64,000 bases of DNA, taken from the NCBI RefSeq assembly GCF_007004765.1, contig NZ_VIKR01000003.1:124001-188000 (forward strand), written 5' to 3'. The notes under the pieces were generated by a model. That model made no database searches and had not been told where the DNA came from. It worked only from the letters and a program-made list of their open reading frames with translations. Origin of the DNA: Aliikangiella marina. GTDB lineage: Bacteria > Pseudomonadota > Gammaproteobacteria > Enterobacterales > Kangiellaceae. The first letter of the stretch is position 1. Every line of letters begins with the position of its first letter. The translations under genes were made by a program, and so were the position numbers. Positions 54,059-63,299 of this stretch are shown here, piece by piece.

Positions 54059-55946
54059 GCTGCTGCTCAGACAGTTAAAACGTAATTACCCCGTTAAAGA
54101 GATTCCTGCGGATTTGCAGCCTCTAGTCAATGCGATTAGTGATGCTTATAAAGATTATGATTATGAGCAACAATTGCTAGAGCGCTCCCTCGAGTTAGTT
54201 TCAGAAGAGCTGAATCTAAGAAATCTGGAATTAAAACAAAAGTTTCAACAGCTTGAAGAAACTCATCAACAGCTTGCTGAATCAGCTGCAGTCTTAGATG
54301 GAATTTTTGACGCTACTGGTGAGGCAATATTTGCATTTGATAGAAAAGGAAGACTGGTTCGTTACAATCAAACAGCAAGAGAAATTCTAAAACTGAAAGA
54401 ATCCGGCGGCGAATATAGCAAGGGGCATATCGCTTATATGTTTCGTAAAATATTAGCTGATCCGAGTAAGTTCTTACATGAATTAAGGCGCCTAAAATCT
54501 TTTCCTAAAAACAACCTGTTTGGTGTGATTGAATTTTCGAATGATAGGCTTTTTGAATATCACTCAACTCCTCAGTTTAGTGGTGAAGAGCTAGTCGGTC
54601 GAGTTTGGTGTTTCAGAAACGTGACTCAAATAAAAGAGAATGAAGCGCTTGTTCAATATCAGGCATTTCACGATAGTTTAACGGGACTCCCAAATAGAGT
54701 GTTGTTACTCGATCGTATTAATCATTCGATTGCATTAAGTGAGCGAAAAAACGAAATGATCGCATTGTTGTTCATCGATCTTGATCATTTTAAAAAGGTC
54801 AATGACACTGAAGGTCATCAAGTTGGCGATGAGTTACTTAAGGAAGTGGCTCAAAGAATTCGTGATTGTTTGCGAGAACATGACACTTTAGCGCGTTTTG
54901 GTGGCGATGAGTTTGTTGTTTTGTTGGATAGTGTGAAAAGTTCCCGTATTGCTGCGAAAACTTCTCGTAGGATCATTGACTCGGTTTCTCAGCCTTACGA
55001 GATTATGGATAAACATTTCCATATTTCGGCGAGTATCGGCGTGAGTATGTATCCTCGTGATGACACTGAACCCCAGGAGCTTATTCGAAAAGCGGATATG
55101 GCAATGTATCATGCGAAGGAACAAGGTCGTAGTAACTATGAGTTTTTTGATAGCCCATTGGAACGGCTCGCTCATTTTCAGTTAGAGCTAGAGAATAAAT
55201 TAAGGCAGGCGATTGCCAATCAAGAATTAACGGTTTTTTATCAACCACAAGTTGAGACTCAAGGTCAAACGATCAAACGAATGGAAGCGTTATTAAGATG
55301 GTTTCCAGTCACAGGTTCTGCGATCTCTCCGGCTGACTTTGTCCCCGTTGCTGAGCGAGCGGGCTTAATTTCTGATGTCGGCTTAATGGTGCTTGAAAAG
55401 GTTTGCGAGACTATTGTTAAATGGCGTCAGCTCGGTGCAGGTGATTTTTGTATATCGGTCAATTTGTCCGCACAACAAATTGCAGAGGGGAATTTAGTCG
55501 AACATATCGAACGCCTTCTTTCTCAATATAATATAAGCGGTCAATACCTCGAGGTCGAAATAACTGAATCGATATTGATGGAAAATCTCGAGAATGTCAC
55601 CGCTGTCCTCAATCAGATTAGAGAGTTAGGTATCACGGTGGCCATCGATGATTTTGGTACTGGTTATTCCTCTTTAAAATATTTACAAAAGTTACCGATT
55701 GATATTTTAAAAATTGATCGCTCATTCATTAACAATGTTCTTGAAGATAAGAATAAACAATCGATCGTTAACGCAATTGTTTTGCTCGGCCATGGACTCA
55801 AATTACAGTTAGTCGCTGAAGGCGCGGAAGATAAACCCACAGTCGATTTTCTGACCGAACTGGGTTGTGAATTTATACAAGGGTTTTATTTTTACAAGCC
55901 AATGCCTGCTCAAGAGATTGAACGCATTTTATTTAAACCCGAATAA
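54051..55946 (+). CDS. PAS-GGDEF-EAL cyclic-di-GMP turnover protein
   Basis: About 631 residues. A coiled coil covers residues 30-85, then a PAS domain (SAAVLDGIFDATGEAIFAFD) to about 195. The GGDEF domain has an intact LARFGGDEFVVLLDS active site near 281. The EAL domain (from about 375) has KRMEALLRWFPVT, NLSAQQIAEGNLV, VEITESILMENLE, AIDDFGTGYSSLKYL, DILKIDRSF and AEGAE (usually AEGVE). Both cyclase and phosphodiesterase sites look active. No TM helix, so cytoplasmic. The ATG overlaps the FIST gene end, so the FIST protein is the likely sensory partner. Confidence 0.93.
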   Translation: MHKLLLRQLKRNYPVKEIPADLQPLVNAISDAYKDYDYEQQLLERSLELVSEELNLRNLELKQKFQQLEETHQQLAESAAVLDGIFDATGEAIFAFDRKGRLVRYNQTAREILKLKESGGEYSKGHIAYMFRKILADPSKFLHELRRLKSFPKNNLFGVIEFSNDRLFEYHSTPQFSGEELVGRVWCFRNVTQIKENEALVQYQAFHDSLTGLPNRVLLLDRINHSIALSERKNEMIALLFIDLDHFKKVNDTEGHQVGDELLKEVAQRIRDCLREHDTLARFGGDEFVVLLDSVKSSRIAAKTSRRIIDSVSQPYEIMDKHFHISASIGVSMYPRDDTEPQELIRKADMAMYHAKEQGRSNYEFFDSPLERLAHFQLELENKLRQAIANQELTVFYQPQVETQGQTIKRMEALLRWFPVTGSAISPADFVPVAERAGLISDVGLMVLEKVCETIVKWRQLGAGDFCISVNLSAQQIAEGNLVEHIERLLSQYNISGQYLEVEITESILMENLENVTAVLNQIRELGITVAIDDFGTGYSSLKYLQKLPIDILKIDRSFINNVLEDKNKQSIVNAIVLLGHGLKLQLVAEGAEDKPTVDFLTELGCEFIQGFYFYKPMPAQEIERILFKPE

Positions 55947-55989
55947 AAGTATACTCGCTAGTATCACAGCGTTTAATTACAAGTTCCTT

Positions 55990-56175
55990 ATGCCTGAGTA
56001 CAAAAATAAGTTAAGCCTCATAGCGGGTTGGATGTTGCTGGCGCTAGGTGTGGTGTTGTACATAGTACCGCTATTTTATGAGCTCTTTGGCTTCCACTCT
56101 GGCTTAATCGCATTTCTTTTTATTTTTGTTGGAATCACTCTCCTAAAATACCGTAAAGATCAGCTGAACAAATAA
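55990..56175 (+). CDS. small two-helix membrane protein, unknown
   Basis: 61 residues starting MPEYKNKLSLIAGWMLLALG, with two hydrophobic segments (residues 8-29 and 34-52) and a basic tail (LLKYRKDQLNK). The frame is open further upstream, overlapping the EAL gene, but that part is not convincing. It is 43 bases downstream of the GGDEF-EAL gene. No family recognised. Confidence 0.5.
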   Translation: MPEYKNKLSLIAGWMLLALGVVLYIVPLFYELFGFHSGLIAFLFIFVGITLLKYRKDQLNK

Positions 56176-56494
56176 AATTATTGATATGGCGGCGATTGAC
56201 CAATTTAAAAATAACGCGAACATAAAAATGTCTATTAAGTCTGTTTGATTAGAAAGCAGTAATTTGCCTAGCGGTTAAATTTTCTCTTTGTGAGATATCT
56301 CTCACGCGGTTGTAGGTAATGTCTGTAAATCGGCTGGGTTTATGACGCTTTCTCGGTAAAGATATTGGTTTATTAGTAAGTTCTAATGTTTTTAAGGTGT
56401 TGAATTTAATAGAGATAATGTCAGTTGTTGCAAAGGCATTATTTTTATAGGTAATTTTTAGTTAAGAAAGTGCATTGTTAAATAATCCAGAGAG

Positions 56495-56660
56495 ATTAAT
56501 CTATCACCAAGCGTTAAGGATAACGCTGGACTTAAAGGACAAACGGAAAAGGAATCCCGATTCAAGGAAAGATGTATAAGGAAATAGCACGGAGCTAAGC
56601 TTTCACTGGATGAAGGAAAAGCATATGAGGGTGACTTCGGTCACCCTCAACTATTTTGGG
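56495..56660 (+). ncRNA. CsrB/RsmZ-type regulatory RNA that sequesters CsrA
   Basis: Ten GGA triplets fall within 100 bases (starting at 56518, 56528, 56537, 56545, 56551, 56566, 56580, 56591, 56608 and 56615), far more than chance, and several are in hairpin loops. GCGTTA-AGGA-TAACGC is a perfect 6-bp stem (56511-56526); TAGC-ACGGA-GCTA lies at 56585-56597 and TTCA-CTGGA-TGAA at 56602-56614. A 10-bp TTCG-loop hairpin closes the 3' end (56626-56649). GGA in exposed loops is the CsrA/RsmA binding code. There is no open frame with a start here. The 5' end is approximate. Confidence 0.85.
56626..56649 (+). terminator. 3' terminator hairpin of the CsrB-like RNA
   Basis: TGAGGGTGAC and GTCACCCTCA pair exactly around a stable TTCG loop. 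The following bases (ACTATTTTGG) form only a short U run. Confidence 0.75.
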
Positions 56661-56661
56661 G

Positions 56662-56808
56662 TTATATTTTTTCCAACCACTCAAATACAACATCGACTAA
56701 CCATTTAGCATTCACTCGTCTGTATCGCGCTTTCGTTAAAATTACTCTCGGTTCATCGGAGCAGTTGTAAAACCCAAGACAACCACTTTTTATTTGTTAG
56801 AATAAGGT
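56662..56808 (-). pseudogene. possible gene remnant, no start codon
   Basis: A leftward open stretch of about 45 codons ends at a TAA at 56662-56664 and reads like protein: DEPRVILTKARYRRVNAKWL then VDVVFEWLEKI. The end loosely recalls the C-terminus of LysR-type regulators. There is no ATG, GTG or TTG with a ribosome-binding site in front, and a stop lies just upstream. It is either the 3' remnant of a lost gene or chance. Confidence 0.25.
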
Positions 56809-56901
56809 CAATTTTAAGCTACTCATTAGTCTAATTGGTCAATTACACAATATGCGCAGGCCAAGTATTCTCAAATGATGAGTAACCGAGAGTCTTAACC
56901 G

Positions 56902-57546
56902 ATGGGTCACAGAATAGAGCAATTACTCGAAAACAATCGTCGCTGGGCAGAAGAGTTTGAAGGCGCTCATCCAGGTATATTCGAAAAACTGTCTAAACAA
57001 CAAAAACCAAAGTTTTTGTGGATTGGTTGCTCTGATAGCCGAGTTCCCGCGAATACAATAATTGGCCTTGATCCGGGTGAAGTCTTTGTCCATCGAAATG
57101 TTGCTAATATTGTTCAGCATACCGATTTGAGCGCTCTCTCTGTTCTTGAGTACTCAGTGAATATTCTCAAGGTAAATAATATTATTGTGTGTGGTCACTA
57201 TGGCTGCGGAGGTATTGCGGCTGCGATTGAAAACACTGAGCATGGATTAGTGGATAATTGGCTTCGCTCAATAAAGGATATTAGGCGCACTCACTACAAA
57301 CATTTTGGTGAAGTGAGTGATGAAAAAGAAGAGATTGATCTCTTATGTGAGCTTAATGTCGTTCAACAAGTAAGAAATGTTTGCCATACACCGATTATTC
57401 AAAACGCCTGGAAAAACGGCCATGAATTGGCGGTACATGGGGTTATCTATGATATAAAAGATGGCATTCTTAAGAGTCTCGATATTACCACCGACTCAAT
57501 AGAGCAGATTGACCCACTCTATCGCTTTGATGTTGAAAAAAGTTGA
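56902..57546 (+). CDS. can: beta-class carbonic anhydrase
   Basis: 214 residues, close to E. coli Can (220). Zinc ligands are all present: Cys and Asp in WIGCSDSRVPAN, and His and Cys in IIVCGHYGCGGIAAAI. GLDPGEVFVHRNVANIV and the LSVLEYSVNIL segment are typical. It converts CO2 and bicarbonate in the cytoplasm, supplying bicarbonate for carboxylases. GAGAG precedes the ATG. It is a single gene. Confidence 0.95.
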   Translation: MGHRIEQLLENNRRWAEEFEGAHPGIFEKLSKQQKPKFLWIGCSDSRVPANTIIGLDPGEVFVHRNVANIVQHTDLSALSVLEYSVNILKVNNIIVCGHYGCGGIAAAIENTEHGLVDNWLRSIKDIRRTHYKHFGEVSDEKEEIDLLCELNVVQQVRNVCHTPIIQNAWKNGHELAVHGVIYDIKDGILKSLDITTDSIEQIDPLYRFDVEKS

Positions 57547-57713
57547 TGTATTAAGCCTATAGTGACAACTGAGTCTTTTCTCGATCGCCTCATTTAGAAA
57601 TATTCCCGTTTATTTTATAATATTCGTTGATATTCTTCTTTTTAGTTATTCAGGAATCTCCAAGAATATTTATCTGAATCAAAGGTTTAGATAAATTTCT
57701 GAGGAGAAAAATT

Positions 57714-58424
57714 ATGCATTTTGGTGAAAAGCTAAGACAACTGCGAAAAGACAAAGAGTGGACGCAACCACAATTGGCTGAGGCTATTGGGATCGAGCAG
57801 TCTTATCTGTCGAAACTTGAAAATGGAAAATCGGCGCCTTCGGCTGACATTTTTCAAATGATTCTCGACGCCTTTCAAGTTGATACGGCATCATTGTTAG
57901 AGGATGTTGACAGTTCGGTTGTTCATCGCCAACTCAGACAAGTACCAGAAGTCGCCAACTACCTCAATCAACAGCAACTAGCGAGTTCTCGTAAAAACCG
58001 TCGCTGGTTAATTTCCAGCGCATTGATGACAACCTTTGGGATTGTACTAGTTTCTTCTAGTTTTATGGGTTTGATATTTCCAGAACTACAATACAATTAC
58101 CAATCTAAAGGTATTGTACTTGCCGGAGAATCAAAAGAAATTTTTAGCAACTACCGTCATCAGATGCCGATGAGCCGAGAAGAGCAAGTCAAAATCGACA
58201 GGGAAATGACCCAACGCCTTGATGAGGTTTATCGAATCACGGATATTTATCGAGGGGATATTTTTAATGTGCCAGTAGAGGGAGGCTCAAGGACTTTCAG
58301 ACTGGTTGATACTCGCCATGAAGACAGGATTGAAAACCGATTTTTGAGTGTCTTTGGTATTTTGTTGACGCTGCTAGGCCTGTTTGGATTTGTATTAGAG
58401 AAGAAGTTGTTTCCAAGGCGATGA
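57714..58424 (+). CDS. XRE-type HTH protein with two TM helices
   Basis: 236 residues. Residues 3-62 are an XRE HTH (WTQPQLAEAIGIEQSYLSKL). TM helices lie at about 100-122 and 212-232, with a periplasmic domain of about 90 residues between them (ELQYNYQSKGIVLAGESKEI, then a conserved-looking NVPVEGGSRTFRLVDTRHED). This is the layout of a membrane-bound regulator in which the periplasmic domain senses and the cytoplasmic HTH binds DNA. A strong GAGGAG precedes the ATG. The ligand is unknown. Confidence 0.8.
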   Translation: MHFGEKLRQLRKDKEWTQPQLAEAIGIEQSYLSKLENGKSAPSADIFQMILDAFQVDTASLLEDVDSSVVHRQLRQVPEVANYLNQQQLASSRKNRRWLISSALMTTFGIVLVSSSFMGLIFPELQYNYQSKGIVLAGESKEIFSNYRHQMPMSREEQVKIDREMTQRLDEVYRITDIYRGDIFNVPVEGGSRTFRLVDTRHEDRIENRFLSVFGILLTLLGLFGFVLEKKLFPRR

Positions 58425-58454
58425 AGCGAGCAAACAAAAAATCTTTGTGGGTGG

Positions 58455-60707
58455 TTAGGAGTCGCCCACGGGGTCGATTTCAACTCGCCACCTGACTTTT
58501 TTGGCGGACGCAAGCGACTCAATATCATTCATTGTTAAACTCAGCAATTGGTGAAGTTGATTTCGGTTAACTGATTGTAAAAAAAGTTGGTAGCGAAACT
58601 TGCCGGCCTTTTTCGTATATAGCGCTGGACAAGGACCCAACAGCTCCACTTTCAAGTTACTATAACGATCGAGAATTTGTTTGGTATCTTGCAAAAAGGT
58701 TTTTACCGGATCAACAAATGGTGCTTCAGCTTGAAACATGGCCGCAAAACTATGCGGTGGCAGCTCCGCTTCGACTCGTTCTTCAATAGCGGATTCTGCA
58801 AAAGTGGCATAGCCTGAGTGGATGATCTGAGACAGCATGGGGTGGTCGCTATGATGAGTTTGGATGATCACTTCACCTGCTTTTGAACTTCGGCCTGTTC
58901 TCCCCGATACCTGAGTAATAAGTTGAGCGGCATATTCTGGTGCTCTAAAATCGGCGCTGTATAGCGCGCCGTCCATATCAATCAAACCGACTAAGGTGAC
59001 GTTTGGAAAATGGTGGCCTTTGGCGAGCATTTGCGTTCCGATTAAAATATCAATCTCGCCGCCTTTTATCGCGTCAACATAATCATTCATTGCAGATTTT
59101 CTGCGAGTCGTATCTCTATCTATACGTGCAATTTTAGCATCGGGAAAAAGCGCCGTAACTGCTTCTGCCAGTCGCTCAGTGCCTAATCCAACGGGAACCA
59201 CTTGCTCGCTTTGACACTGCGGACACTGTGTGGGGGCTTTCCGGTTAGAACCACAATGATGACACTGTAGGTAGTGGCTCTGATGGTGATAGGTATAGTG
59301 AATATCACATCGTTGACACAGGCTACTCCAACCGCATTCATGACAGAGTAATACGGGGGCGTAACCGCGACGGTTGAGGAAGAGTAAAACCTGGCTTTTG
59401 GCATCGAGGTGATGACGTATGCCCGCAATGAGATCGCGCGACAAACCATTGATGAGTGACTGTTTTTTTAAGTCGATTATGCGAAATTTCACATCAGTTT
59501 GAGATTGTGCTTTTTCAGTCAAATCAAGTCTTCTAACTTTATTTTTATCAACATTGATTAAAGACTCGAGAGATGGTGAGGCGCTGCCTAATACGACTGG
59601 AATGTTTTCAAAGCTTGCTCTCACCATAGCAACGTCGCGTGCTGAATAGCGAAAGCCTTGTTGTTGACGAAAGCTTTGATCATGCTCTTCATCAATGATA
59701 ATTATTCCCGGAGAAAATAGCTCACTAAACAGTGCTGAGCGAGTACCAATGATTATTTGTGCGTCGCCACTTTTAGCTTGAAGCCAATTTTGTAACCGCT
59801 GTTGGTCTGTAAGGCCAGAATGCAGAACGACGATATTTACATTAAATCTATCTTTAAATCGTTTGAGGGTTTGCGGTGTTAAGCCAATTTCTGGTACTAA
59901 AACTAGCGCTTGCTTTCCTTGTAAAATCACTTGTTCAATCAGTCTAAGATAAACCTCGGTTTTACCTGATGCGGTTACACCGAATAACAGAAAAGTTTGG
60001 TACTGTTCAAGTGATTGACTGATTGCTTGAATGGCTTTAGTTTGTTGTTCAGTTAGCACTAAATTGTTGGGTAAGTTGGTTATCTGGTCATGGGCGATTG
60101 GTAACGCATCGATAAAGTCTCTTAACACCCAGTTCTTTCCGGCGAGCGTTTTTAAGGTAGTATATTGGATATCATAATCAGCAAGCCTACTATGGAGAAT
60201 GCCGTGTCGGTTCTCATTCAGTTTCGCTAACGTCAGCTTTTGTTTAATTGCATTTTTCGCTACTTGATTACCTGCCAAAGCTTCGCGGCCTTGTTGTGTG
60301 ATTTGCCAGATACTATCGCGTGAACGTTCTGCAGGTTTTCCTTTAGCGAGTTCGCTCGGCAAAATGGTTTGCCAAATTTCGCCAGGGGGGGCGTGATAGT
60401 ACTTTTCCATCCACTGATATAATTTTAAAAGGGACGGGCCAAAGAGACTTTGCTCATCGAGAATGCTCGTTATAAATTTTAATTTCTCGACTGGCAAATC
60501 ACCGTGATAATCTTCAAACGAGGAAATGGCAAGGATAACGCCAGTTTTGGTTTGCTTGCCAAAAGGCACGGTAACTCGCTGGCCAACTTGTGGTGGTATT
60601 GGATAATCCGCCGCTAAGCGATACTCGAACAAACGCCTCAGCGGCACATTGACTGCGACGCTGATAACTTTTTCATGATTTGTTGTGGAGCCGTTAGGTT
60701 TCGACAA
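58455..60707 (-). CDS. priA: primosomal replication protein N' (PriA helicase)
   Basis: 750 residues. PriA restarts stalled replication forks. The N-terminal 3'-binding domain (VNVPLRRLFEYRLAADYPIP, PFGKQTKTGVIL) is followed by a helicase core with Walker A LFGVTASGKTEVYLRLIEQ, a DEEHD box (IIIDEEHDQSFRQQ) and motif V-VI (GRTGRSSKAGEVIIQT). Eight Cys of two zinc knuckles lie in CHECGWSSLCQRCDIHY, LQCHHCG and CPQC. The start is a TTG at 60707 because no upstream or nearby ATG exists; the usual start IxVAVNVPLRR lies within 15 residues. It is convergent with the XRE gene. Confidence 0.96.
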   Translation of the reverse strand: MSKPNGSTTNHEKVISVAVNVPLRRLFEYRLAADYPIPPQVGQRVTVPFGKQTKTGVILAISSFEDYHGDLPVEKLKFITSILDEQSLFGPSLLKLYQWMEKYYHAPPGEIWQTILPSELAKGKPAERSRDSIWQITQQGREALAGNQVAKNAIKQKLTLAKLNENRHGILHSRLADYDIQYTTLKTLAGKNWVLRDFIDALPIAHDQITNLPNNLVLTEQQTKAIQAISQSLEQYQTFLLFGVTASGKTEVYLRLIEQVILQGKQALVLVPEIGLTPQTLKRFKDRFNVNIVVLHSGLTDQQRLQNWLQAKSGDAQIIIGTRSALFSELFSPGIIIIDEEHDQSFRQQQGFRYSARDVAMVRASFENIPVVLGSASPSLESLINVDKNKVRRLDLTEKAQSQTDVKFRIIDLKKQSLINGLSRDLIAGIRHHLDAKSQVLLFLNRRGYAPVLLCHECGWSSLCQRCDIHYTYHHQSHYLQCHHCGSNRKAPTQCPQCQSEQVVPVGLGTERLAEAVTALFPDAKIARIDRDTTRRKSAMNDYVDAIKGGEIDILIGTQMLAKGHHFPNVTLVGLIDMDGALYSADFRAPEYAAQLITQVSGRTGRSSKAGEVIIQTHHSDHPMLSQIIHSGYATFAESAIEERVEAELPPHSFAAMFQAEAPFVDPVKTFLQDTKQILDRYSNLKVELLGPCPALYTKKAGKFRYQLFLQSVNRNQLHQLLSLTMNDIESLASAKKVRWRVEIDPVGDS

Positions 60708-61068
60708 GATTAATAAACTCTGAGTTTTTCTCGGCTGTCAAAGTGGCCAGCTATTGTGCTTTAAGGATATAGATTTCTCAAGCGTTAGCTGAGTGGAATT
60801 TTCTCCAGTGGTAACTGAACATCCCTAATCTTAATATGATTTGTCAATCAACTACTTGGTGTTTTAAACGTTAATGTGCTTGCTAACCCTGCGGTTTTAG
60901 TGACTTGAAATGAGTGACTGTGCCTCGCACTATAACATTAAGTAATAGGTTAATGTTTAAAACGGGCTTATAATCCGCAGACTTTGTGGTTCGGCGTCAC
61001 TTGAACTAGACTTTTGGATAATTAAATAATCAGCTTAAGCTGAGTGTGAAGGAAATTAAGAATCGACT
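60708..61068. other. divergent promoter region between priA and maeA
   Basis: No coding frame. A TATAAT at 60969-60974 could be the -10 of the malic enzyme promoter, but no good -35 is visible. Confidence 0.45.
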
Positions 61069-62763
61069 ATGACAACACCTAATAAAGGCAGTAGACCACT
61101 TTATATCCGATATGCGGGGCCGGTTCTGCTGGAAACCCCTTTACTCAATAAAGGCAGCGCTTTTACAGTAGAAGAGCGCCAAGCTTTCAATCTGGAAGGT
61201 TTGTTGCCCTCTAAAATCGAATCGATAGATGAACAGGCCGACCGCGCTTACCAGCAGTTTTCTGCCTTCGAAGATGATTTAGATAAACATGTTTATCTGC
61301 GGAATATTCAAGATACTAATGAAACGCTTTATTTCAAGCTTATTAATAACCACTTGGTGGAAATGATGCCGATCATTTACACGCCAACAGTTGGTTTAGC
61401 TTGTCAGAAGTTTTCACAAATCTATCGACGTAAAAGAGGGCTATTCATCACTTATCCTGACCGCGACAGAATTGATGATATGCTACAAAACGCGACTAAA
61501 CAGAATGTTAAAGTTATCGTAGTGACTGATAGTGAGCGAATTTTAGGGTTGGGAGACCAAGGCATCGGCGGAATGGGGATTCCAATTGGTAAGTTAGCGC
61601 TCTATTCATCTTGTGGCGGAATCAGTCCTGCTTACACCTTACCCGTTGCGCTCGATGTTGGAACCAATAATCAAGAACTATTAGATGACCCCTTGTATAT
61701 GGGGTGGCGTCATAATCGCATAGAAGGTGAGGAATACTTCGCGTTCGTCGATCAATTTATTCAAAGTGTTCGTCGTCGCTGGCCTAATGCTTTGATTCAA
61801 TTTGAAGATTTTGCGCAAGCAAATGCAACGCCATTGTTAAAAAAGTATCAAGATAAACTGTGCTGTTTTAATGATGATATTCAAGGGACGGCTGCGGTCA
61901 CTGTTGGAACTTTACTCGCTGCTTGCCATTCACAAGGCACGTCACTTAAAGACCACCGTGTTGTTTTTGTTGGTGCGGGATCCGCGGGTTGTGGGATTGC
62001 TGAACAAATAATCGACCACATGGTGGCGGATGGCATTTCTGAAACACAAGCGATCAGCCAGATATTCTTGACGAGTAGTAAAGGCTTGTTGACCGACGAT
62101 CTACCACTCAGGGATTTTCAGCAAAAATTTGCTAAAAAGAAGTCTGATGTTGCTGAATGGAGCAGTAGTGGTGACAAAATTAGTTTGCTTGATTTAGTTA
62201 AAGCTAGCAAGCCGACTATTTTGATCGGGGTATCCGGCGTGGCTGGTTTAATCAGCGAAGAAGTTGTCAAATCGATGTATGAAAGTTGCGAAAAGCCAAT
62301 TGTGTTGCCACTTTCTAATCCAACTTCAAAAGTCGAAGCCTTGCCAAAAGATGTCATCGCTTGGACTGAAGGCAATGCAATTGTTGCCACAGGTAGTCCG
62401 TTTGAACCTGTCGATTACCAAGGCAAGTCATATCCTATCGCACAATGCAATAATAGCTATATTTTCCCAGGCGTGGGATTGGGTGTTATCGCCAGTGGAG
62501 CGACCCGAGTGACAGATGAGATGTTTATGACTTCGAGCGAAGCGTTAGCCGCTTGTTCACCCTTGGTCAAAGGCGAAAATGCTAATTTGCTCCCTGATTT
62601 GGGCGATATCCGTGAGGTAAGCAAATATATCGCGGTACAAGTTGGTCTCAAGGCTATGGAGCAGGGGGTTGCCACTAAGGTCGAGGCGTCCGTACTTGAA
62701 GCCGCTGTCGAGAAAAACTATTGGATGCCGGAATATCGCAGCTATCGCCGCACTTCTTTTTAG
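61069..62763 (+). CDS. maeA: NAD-dependent malic enzyme (SfcA/MaeA type)
   Basis: 564 residues, as in E. coli MaeA (565). It decarboxylates malate to pyruvate. Motifs are intact: [76 protein letters not shown] (metal-binding Glu-Asp-Asp region), [15 protein letters not shown] (NAD-binding) and [23 protein letters not shown] lies about 16 bases before the ATG, a little far. A shared terminator follows at 62799. Confidence 0.96.
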   Translation: MTTPNKGSRPLYIRYAGPVLLETPLLNKGSAFTVEERQAFNLEGLLPSKIESIDEQADRAYQQFSAFEDDLDKHVYLRNIQDTNETLYFKLINNHLVEMMPIIYTPTVGLACQKFSQIYRRKRGLFITYPDRDRIDDMLQNATKQNVKVIVVTDSERILGLGDQGIGGMGIPIGKLALYSSCGGISPAYTLPVALDVGTNNQELLDDPLYMGWRHNRIEGEEYFAFVDQFIQSVRRRWPNALIQFEDFAQANATPLLKKYQDKLCCFNDDIQGTAAVTVGTLLAACHSQGTSLKDHRVVFVGAGSAGCGIAEQIIDHMVADGISETQAISQIFLTSSKGLLTDDLPLRDFQQKFAKKKSDVAEWSSSGDKISLLDLVKASKPTILIGVSGVAGLISEEVVKSMYESCEKPIVLPLSNPTSKVEALPKDVIAWTEGNAIVATGSPFEPVDYQGKSYPIAQCNNSYIFPGVGLGVIASGATRVTDEMFMTSSEALAACSPLVKGENANLLPDLGDIREVSKYIAVQVGLKAMEQGVATKVEASVLEAAVEKNYWMPEYRSYRRTSF

Positions 62764-62798
62764 TGCGCGTTAAGCTCTCCAGCCTGAATTGCGAGAAA

Positions 62799-62829
62799 TA
62801 AAAAAAGACGCCCTAAGGCGTCTTTTTTT
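62799..62829. terminator. bidirectional intrinsic terminator
   Basis: AAAGACGCC / GGCGTCTTT around CTAA-type loop, with an A run to the left and seven T to the right. It ends maeA rightward and rpmE leftward. Confidence 0.93.
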
Positions 62830-62850
62830 GTATTCGCTTTGAAGTCACAA

Positions 62851-63066
62851 TTACTTCTTAAGTGAACGTGCACCGAAACGCTTACGGAATCTATCAACAC
62901 GACCACCAGTATCAACCATTTTTTGCTTACCAGTATAAAATGGATGGCAAGCTGAACATACGTCCAGGCTGATGTCTTTACATAAAGTTGAACCAACTTC
63001 AACTTTATTACCACAGCTGCAAGTCGCAGTTATGGTCTCATATTTTGGATGGATATCTGCTTTCAT
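62851..63066 (-). CDS. rpmE: ribosomal protein L31 (zinc-binding type)
   Basis: 71 residues. [20 protein letters not shown] opens the protein and [20 protein letters not shown] follows. The four Cys (CSC and CSAC) show that it is the zinc-containing C+ form rather than the zinc-free YkgM paralogue. It ends [13 protein letters not shown]. Convergent with maeA, sharing its terminator. Confidence 0.97.
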   Translation of the reverse strand: MKADIHPKYETITATCSCGNKVEVGSTLCKDISLDVCSACHPFYTGKQKMVDTGGRVDRFRKRFGARSLKK

Positions 63067-63299
63067 GATATTTACTCTTACTTACTGTGCATCGCCATTT
63101 GAGCCCTCTATACCCTCTAAGGGTTTTGATTTTGGTCAAACACCATACACCATTTAATGGGACGGGCGATCATACCGATCAAGTAATGCCTTTGCAAGCC
63201 CTATTAATTAAGGGATTTCGCTAAATGATAATAACTGGTTGGAGGAGTCATTGAATTCCAATAGAATGGTCGGTATGCAACTAGAAATAGATTTGAAAA

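Larger units (their letters stand above)
56176..56901. other. gene-poor stretch holding a CsrB-type RNA
   Basis: 726 bases with no convincing protein gene. The first 300 are AT-rich leader or promoter sequence; the sRNA occupies about 56495-56660; after it there is a possible gene remnant on the minus strand and the promoter of the carbonic anhydrase gene. Confidence 0.7.

Noticed and set aside
56311-56328. Possible GacA/UvrY box upstream of the sRNA (TGTAGG, 6 bases, CTGTAA)
   Set aside because: The right half matches the TGTAAG-N6-CTTACA consensus poorly; the distance to the sRNA is right but the match is too weak to list.
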